Shown: positions 6,322-9,233 of the stretch, piece by piece
Layout of the letters: each line of letters begins with the position of its first letter
How positions within the stretch are numbered: position 1 is the first letter of the stretch
NCBI GenBank assembly: GCA_003222935.1
Contig: QHXL01000049.1
Coordinates: 539-9,771, forward strand
Length of the DNA: 9,233 nucleotides
Source: Acidobacteriota bacterium
Lineage (GTDB): Bacteria; Acidobacteriota; Blastocatellia; Pyrinomonadales; Pyrinomonadaceae
Direction: 5' to 3'
The notes under the pieces: model-generated
Databases searched by the model: none
Told to the model about the DNA's origin: nothing
Seen by the model: the letters and a program-made list of their open reading frames with translations, nothing else
Program-made: the position numbers and the translations under genes

Positions 6322-7410
6322 GTGAGACAAAAATTCCACCTGTCATCGCTGTCTCTTATTTCCGGTCTTCTTCTTTGCTGTGCTCTCAATGGGTTCGCCC
6401 AGAATCGGGAGAAGTATGTTATTTCAGCAAAAGCCGGTGGAATTAATGCAGTCACTGGTCAGGCGAGCATGCACGCAAAAGGTGAAGCCGACTGGCAGCA
6501 GCTAATGATTACGGACGACCTCGACGCGGGAGATCGCGTCAGAACCGCATACGATGGCAGGGTCGAGATTCTCCTGAACCCGGGTTCTTATCTTCGTTTA
6601 GGCGGCAACTCCGAAGTCGAATTATCCAATAATTCATTAGCAAACCTCGAGGTTCGACTTATCCGTGGGACTGCAATTGTCGAAGCAACAGGCGTTGAAG
6701 AAACCCAGCTCCTGATCAATATCAGTACGCCGCATGCTCGTATGGCCATCGATCGACAGGGACTCTATCGTCTTAATGTTGTTCCCAACGACGCCACCGA
6801 GCTAATCGTGCGTAAAGGTCGAGTAATCCTGGGCGACACTAACACCAAAATAAAGGGCGGAAACAAGGTTGTGTTCAGTGCGACCGTTGTTTCAGTCGCC
6901 AAATTGACGGACCAGGACAAGAAGTTTGAGAAGACAATACCGGTCGAAGCGTGGAGTAAGGACCGGGCCGAAACCTTGGCAAAGGCGAACAGACGAATAA
7001 ATAACCGGATGCTCACCAGCGCCTTTTCTTCATTTAGCGAAAACGATTTCTTTAGCGGTTTTCGTCGATCCGGCTTTTGGTTCTACAACAGTCAATCTAG
7101 TTGTTACACCTTCTTACCTTTCGGATACACCAACTCACCCTACGGCAATAGGTACCCGACAACGATATACAGCGGCTACGGCTACAGTGGCGCTGGCAAT
7201 TACCCGGTTGCCGGTGGATCAAATGGAAACTATCCCGGCGGAAATGGTGGAACAGCGTCGGGCGGGAACGGTGGAAGTTATTCGCCCTCGTCGGCACCGG
7301 TTCGCACGATGCCCACGATGCCTGCTCCGAGTGCGCCTGCACCTTCGATGGCCGCGCCTCGAGACGTAGATAGCGGACAACGAGTCAGGGCGACACCTGA
7401 ACGTCCATAA
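6322..7410 (+). CDS. Secreted FecR-domain protein with Tyr/Gly/Asn/Pro-rich tail
   Basis: The start is GTG 6322, supported by GGAGG nine bases upstream; 362 residues. An N-terminal signal peptide (LSLISGLLLCCALNGFAQ) directs export; the LLLCC stretch is not a standard lipobox. Residues about 55-200 are a FecR-like beta domain: DDLDAGDRVRTAYDGRVEI, LNPGSYLRLGGNSEVEL, RLIRGTAIVEA and ELIVRKGRVILGD are the usual periodic strand motifs. Residues about 205-260 are basic and aromatic (AETLAKANRRINNRM, FWFYNSQSSCYTF). The last 100 residues are low-complexity and rich in Gly, Tyr, Asn, Ser and Pro (GYGYSGAGNYPVAGG, GGNGGTASGGNGG, TMPAPSAPAPSMAAP). In proteobacteria FecR is a membrane regulator of iron uptake, but here no anti-sigma part, transmembrane helix or sigma factor is seen. 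An envelope or surface structural role is therefore more likely. It ends one base from the convergent GntR gene. Confidence 0.85.
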   Translation: MRQKFHLSSLSLISGLLLCCALNGFAQNREKYVISAKAGGINAVTGQASMHAKGEADWQQLMITDDLDAGDRVRTAYDGRVEILLNPGSYLRLGGNSEVELSNNSLANLEVRLIRGTAIVEATGVEETQLLINISTPHARMAIDRQGLYRLNVVPNDATELIVRKGRVILGDTNTKIKGGNKVVFSATVVSVAKLTDQDKKFEKTIPVEAWSKDRAETLAKANRRINNRMLTSAFSSFSENDFFSGFRRSGFWFYNSQSSCYTFLPFGYTNSPYGNRYPTTIYSGYGYSGAGNYPVAGGSNGNYPGGNGGTASGGNGGSYSPSSAPVRTMPTMPAPSAPAPSMAAPRDVDSGQRVRATPERP

Positions 7411-7411
7411 A

Positions 7412-7798
7412 TCAGGCTCGGCGGGATTCTCTTAAAAGCTCCTCCATCTCCTCGTTAATAATCGCCTTGATTTCCGGCTGTTTTAATCCGGCCAGGATGA
7501 GCTGCGTCAGTGCGGTCCTGAGTTGAGCCCGGAGTCTATCGTCTGGCTTTTCCCTCAAAGTTTTGGATGACACAACGGCGCCCGATCCGTGACGGACGCG
7601 AATAAGACCTTCCTTTTGCAGGCGACGGTAAGCAAATGCCACCGTATTGAGGTTTACGCCAAGGTCCTTCGCAACTTGTCTCACGGGAGGCAGGGAAGTA
7701 CCTTCAGCCAATTCACCCTTCGCAATGAGTGTTTTTATCTCGTCAACCAGCTGCTGGTAGAGTGGGCGCGCGTCTCGTTCATCGACGGTGATATACAT
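7412..7798 (-). CDS. GntR-family (YtrA-type) transcriptional regulator
   Basis: ATG 7798 is chosen, giving 128 residues, the usual size of the short YtrA subfamily. The longer frame from 7882 would run through the palindromic operator and adds non-family sequence. Residues 1-80 are the winged helix-turn-helix: DARPLYQQLVDEIKTLIAKG (helix 1), LPPVRQVAKDLGVNLNTVAF (helix-turn-helix) and RRLQKEGLIRVRHGSGAVV (wing). Residues about 86-128 make the short two-helix C-terminal dimerisation part. YtrA regulators generally repress an ABC-transporter operon that follows them, but here the downstream neighbour is the convergent FecR gene, so this copy is an orphan. No Shine-Dalgarno sequence precedes the start. 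The palindrome at 7802-7831 indicates autoregulation. The effector is unknown. Confidence 0.9.
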   Translation of the reverse strand: MYITVDERDARPLYQQLVDEIKTLIAKGELAEGTSLPPVRQVAKDLGVNLNTVAFAYRRLQKEGLIRVRHGSGAVVSSKTLREKPDDRLRAQLRTALTQLILAGLKQPEIKAIINEEMEELLRESRRA

Positions 7799-7801
7799 GA
7801 T

Positions 7802-7831
7802 ATTGTCTAGTGCATATATACACTGGACAAT
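7802..7831 (-). promoter_or_regulatory. Palindromic operator in front of the GntR gene
   Basis: ATTGTCTAGTG (7802-7812) and CACTGGACAAT (7821-7831) are inverted repeats with one mismatch in 11 around CATATATA. The site lies 3 bp upstream of ATG 7798 and covers the AT-rich core promoter (TATATAT). This is the expected size and form of a GntR dimer site, so the regulator probably represses its own transcription. Confidence 0.75.
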
Positions 7832-7839
7832 CTTTCGTT

Positions 7840-7853
7840 GTACAGAACTATTT
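7840..7853 (+). repeat. Left direct repeat GTACAGAACTATTT
   Basis: It matches the sequence at 9157-9174 (GTACAGAAGAACTATTTT) in the same orientation, except for a 3-base insertion and one extra T. The pair flanks the inverted repeats at 7862 and 9153: eight bases separate this copy from the left inverted repeat. It may be a diverged target-site duplication or attachment-site copy. Confidence 0.5.
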
Positions 7854-7861
7854 GGGATATA

Positions 7862-7883
7862 GTTATCTGCAAAAATGTTCACT
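7862..7883 (+). repeat. Outer left inverted repeat
   Basis: GTTATCTGCAAAAA followed by TGTTCACT. The reverse complement of 9131-9153 is GTTATCTACAAAAAA followed by TGTTCACT: 21 of 22 positions match, with one extra A. Confidence 0.75.
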
Positions 7884-7949
7884 TAGCGGAGCCCACTGCA
7901 CGCTGTCCTCGCCGCGTGGCCAGCCAAACACCACGTTTCAACACGCAGT

Positions 7950-7984
7950 CTTATCTACAAAAATGATCGCACCTTACATCTGGC
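7950..7984 (+). repeat. Inner left inverted repeat
   Basis: TTATCTACAAAAATG then ATCGC, ACCTT and CTGGC. It aligns with the reverse complement of 9117-9153 over about 34 positions, with some five mismatches and two single-base gaps. That is longer than the match of the outer left copy, so this may be the real partner of the right end. Confidence 0.7.
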
Positions 7985-8018
7985 TCGTGATCCCACTCAG
8001 TCTGCGTTCTATCCTTTT

Positions 8019-8837
8019 TCATTGTGCCTGACAAACGTCCTTGCACTTGCATACCCAGTTGTTTGAAGCCGGGCTCGTGGTCACTGCTGCCTCAAAGCCG
8101 GCTTCCGAACCGTAAGCATGCACCAACATAGTGGCGCCGTAACGAACTGTCGCGAGGGCGCATCCCAAGCGACCGTAGTAAAGGACCCAGCCACCGCGAA
8201 TGGAAGTCTTACCGTCGCCCTTCACGCCTCTCTTGGCCATTGGGTCGCCAGGGTTGTATGACGCGGCAACGAGGCGAAACTCGGCTGCCGGCAAGCGAGG
8301 CTCAAAGAACTGTTCCTGCGCGTGAGCAGCAACCTTCTTTCTCACGTCGTCGAGCGAACCGAGAATTTCATCTGCCGAGTCCGAACTGCCAAGTCGCGAA
8401 GCTACATCCTCGAAAAGCCGGCGAGCCCCACCAAATTCAGCCACCGAGGCCTTAAACTTTTCATCCTTCGTGCTCGCCAGCAAATCCGCGTCGAACGTGT
8501 CCCAACGTCCCGATGCTTTCAGCTTTTGAATGATCGACCGTATGGCGTTCGGGAGCTGAGACACCCGTCGCCGGAGCGCGTCGTGATCGTTTTTGACCGA
8601 GGTGAATTCCGTGTCACTTACGGAACTCCTTTTGATTAGACCCGCGCGCTTCTTATCGAGCTTGGACAGGTCATCCCCAAATGAATCTAGGGTCTTCAGT
8701 TCTGAGTTGATGTTTACCTCAGGCAAAGTGTTTGTCGCCGCCGGCGAGCTGGTCGCCCTGGAAGAGCCGACACTCAACGCGCCGAGTAGCGCAAAGACAG
8801 CGAAAAGAGCCGTCAACTTGAGTTTTGATTTTGTCAT
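8019..8837 (-). CDS. Secreted protein of unknown family with helical body and Cys-x-Cys-x3-Cys tail (272 aa)
   Basis: ATG 8837 is supported by AAAGGGG six bases upstream. Residues 1-28 are a Sec signal peptide (KLKLTALFAVFALLGALSVG, then SSRA). Residues about 40-180 are highly charged and probably helical or coiled-coil (LKTLDSFGDDLSKLDKKRAG, NDHDALRRRVSQL, AIRSIIQKLKASG, LFEDVASRLG). Residues 185-260 change character to a beta/glycine-rich part (AEFRLVAASYNPGDPMAKRG, GGWVLYYGRLGC, ATVRYGATMLVHAYGS). The end WVCKCKDVCQAQ clusters three of the four cysteines (C263, C265, C269; the other is C226), which may form disulfides or bind metal. I do not recognise the family. It is the only clear gene inside the repeat-bounded segment and is transcribed toward the GntR gene. 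Secretion is well supported; function is unknown. Confidence 0.8.
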   Translation of the reverse strand: MTKSKLKLTALFAVFALLGALSVGSSRATSSPAATNTLPEVNINSELKTLDSFGDDLSKLDKKRAGLIKRSSVSDTEFTSVKNDHDALRRRVSQLPNAIRSIIQKLKASGRWDTFDADLLASTKDEKFKASVAEFGGARRLFEDVASRLGSSDSADEILGSLDDVRKKVAAHAQEQFFEPRLPAAEFRLVAASYNPGDPMAKRGVKGDGKTSIRGGWVLYYGRLGCALATVRYGATMLVHAYGSEAGFEAAVTTSPASNNWVCKCKDVCQAQ

Positions 8838-9079
8838 TTCTATCCCCTTTCTGAATTAAAGAATGTAAGCGGCCGGGCAAGACTTGCGATTCCTGACACC
8901 AGCCGGTGCGTACTGTAGTCGCCGCATAGAACGGGCGGTGTGTCATTTCCTGAATCCGAAAATGCCACGGTCACGGCTTACGGTTTTGGAGAAGATGGCG
9001 TTTACTCACCCGTATGTGCTTGCGGCACGACAATGAGTTTCTGAAGGAGCTCGTGCCCTAACATAGACAGATTTCACAC

Positions 9080-9101
9080 GCGAGCCCTCTCGCTCTTTTT
9101 T
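9080..9101 (+). terminator. Rho-independent terminator-like hairpin, plus strand
   Basis: GCGAG (9080-9084), loop CCCT, CTCGC (9089-9093), then TC and TTTTTT (9096-9101). The stem is only 5 bp. No established plus-strand gene ends upstream, so it may end an unseen small RNA or gene remnant, or be fortuitous. The T-run also forms part of the 12-base inner right repeat TTTTTTGTAGAT (9096-9107). Confidence 0.45.
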
Positions 9102-9116
9102 GTAGATGTCTGGTCT

Positions 9117-9153
9117 GCCAGTTACAAGGTAGTGAACATTTTTTGTAGATAAC
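9117..9153 (-). repeat. Right inverted repeat
   Basis: On the minus strand it begins GTTATCTACAAAAAA, continues TGTTCACT and ACCTTGTAACTGGC. The first 23 bases match the outer left copy (7862) and about 34 positions match the inner left copy (7950). It faces the left copies, giving an inverted pair about 1.2-1.3 kb apart. Confidence 0.75.
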
Positions 9154-9156
9154 CCC

Positions 9157-9174
9157 GTACAGAAGAACTATTTT
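9157..9174 (+). repeat. Right direct repeat GTACAGAAGAACTATTTT
   Basis: Same orientation as 7840-7853, with a 3-base insertion. It starts three bases outside the right inverted repeat and contains the complement of the TAG stop (9168-9170) of the possible minus-strand gene at the window edge. Confidence 0.5.
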
Positions 9175-9233
9175 GTGAGTTGATTGGCGAGGTGGAGGGC
9201 GCACTTGGTGACTTCGGCGAGGTTCGGCGAGGA
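9168..9233 (-). CDS. Possible C-terminal end of a minus-strand gene, partial
   Basis: Reading from the right edge, the minus strand gives SSPNLAEVTKCALHLANQL followed by TK and a TAG at 9168-9170. The piece forms an amphipathic helix and has regular codon choice, so it looks like a protein end, but 21 residues do not identify a family. The plus strand is also open here without a ribosome site, and is less convincing. Confidence 0.35.
   Translation of the reverse strand, partial: SSPNLAEVTKCALHLANQLTK

Larger units (their letters stand above)
7862..9153. mobile_element. Candidate 1.3-kb inserted element bounded by inverted and direct repeats
   Basis: The segment is bounded by near-identical outward-ending inverted repeats, with further copies just inside (7950-7984 on the left; a 12-base core at 9096-9107 on the right). 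Outside them is an imperfect direct repeat (7840-7853, 9157-9174). The only clear gene within is the minus-strand secreted protein at 8019-8837. No transposase, integrase or recombinase is visible, so it would be non-autonomous, a passenger unit, or a decayed element. Alternatively the repeats are binding sites of one regulator or terminator-like units that happen to flank the gene. The 7799-8018 stretch between GntR and this gene has no further coding sequence. Confidence 0.3.
8838..9167. other. Stretch of 330 bp without a convincing gene
   Basis: It holds the ribosome site of the 272-aa gene, a weak plus-strand ORF from GTG 8940 to TGA 9044 (34 codons; ends YSPVCACGTTMSF), a hairpin with a T-run (9080-9101), and the right inverted repeats. 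The short ORF has no ribosome site and a stop at 8916-8918. It may be a gene remnant, and its CAC motif faintly recalls the Cys tail of the neighbouring protein. Confidence 0.4.

Noticed and set aside
7187..7369. Plus-strand 60-codon ORF within the FecR tail
   Set aside because: Out-of-frame shadow of a low-complexity Gly/Pro-coding stretch.
7824..7882. Longer GntR start at 7882
   Set aside because: The extension runs through the palindromic operator and the direct repeat and does not resemble the family; MYITVDERDARPLYQQL is the normal N-terminus.
8322..8639. Plus-strand ORF of 105 codons opposite the 272-aa gene
   Set aside because: The minus-strand frame has a ribosome site, a signal peptide and sensible domains; this frame has none.
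7862..9153. TTATCTACA elements read as DnaA boxes of a replication origin
   Set aside because: They differ from TTATCCACA at one position and conservation extends far beyond nine bases. No dnaA/dnaN or AT-rich unwinding region is present.
9096..9153. TTGTAGAT ends suggesting a Cas12a-type CRISPR repeat
   Set aside because: The TTTCTAC half of the Cas12a repeat stem is missing, spacing is irregular, copies are inverted rather than direct, and no cas gene is near.

Overview
The window looks like a chromosomal piece from an Acidobacteriota bacterium, probably class Blastocatellia. That placement is an inference. It rests on two tandem secreted von Willebrand A (VWA) proteins with the acidobacterial-type layout (VWA core followed by a YRPSNK...DGKWR tail), a GAF-SpoIIE phosphatase and a secreted FecR-domain protein. 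No rRNA, tRNA or CRISPR array is visible.

Left part (1-2350). A 5'-truncated ImmA/IrrE-type metallopeptidase gene runs in from the left edge. It is followed by a GAF + SpoIIE/RsbU-type PP2C phosphatase gene whose reading frame is intact except for one in-frame TAG at 773-775, inside the GAF domain. A strong hairpin terminator (1869-1908) closes it. A small minus-strand gene of 56 codons (2002-2172) converges on that terminator, and a second tiny ORF (1926-2021) overlaps its end in another frame.

Middle part (2353-7410), all on the plus strand. A PilT-family retraction ATPase gene is followed 43 bp later by a secreted protein that joins a DUF4097-like beta-repeat region to a VWA domain. A second, shorter secreted VWA protein overlaps that gene by 11 bp. 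A clear sigma70-type promoter and a GGAGG ribosome site then drive a secreted FecR-domain protein with a Tyr/Gly/Asn/Pro-rich tail. The pilT-vwa-vwa arrangement suggests surface VWA proteins whose expression is tied to type IV pilus retraction; this is inference.

Right part (7412-9233), mostly minus strand. A short YtrA-type GntR repressor gene ends one base from the FecR gene, tail to tail. A near-perfect operator-like palindrome sits just in front of its start codon. Beyond it is a region of about 1.3 kb holding one gene, a secreted 272-residue protein of unknown family with a Cys-x-Cys-x3-Cys tail. This region is bounded by inverted copies of a 22-36 bp repeat (7862-7883 and 7950-7984 on the left; 9117-9153 on the right). 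Outside those lies an imperfect direct repeat (7840-7853 and 9157-9174). IRs flanked by DRs look like the outline of a small mobile or inserted element, yet no transposase is visible. This is the most unusual structure in the window. The last 66 bases may hold the C-terminal end of another minus-strand gene, whose stop codon lies inside the right direct repeat.
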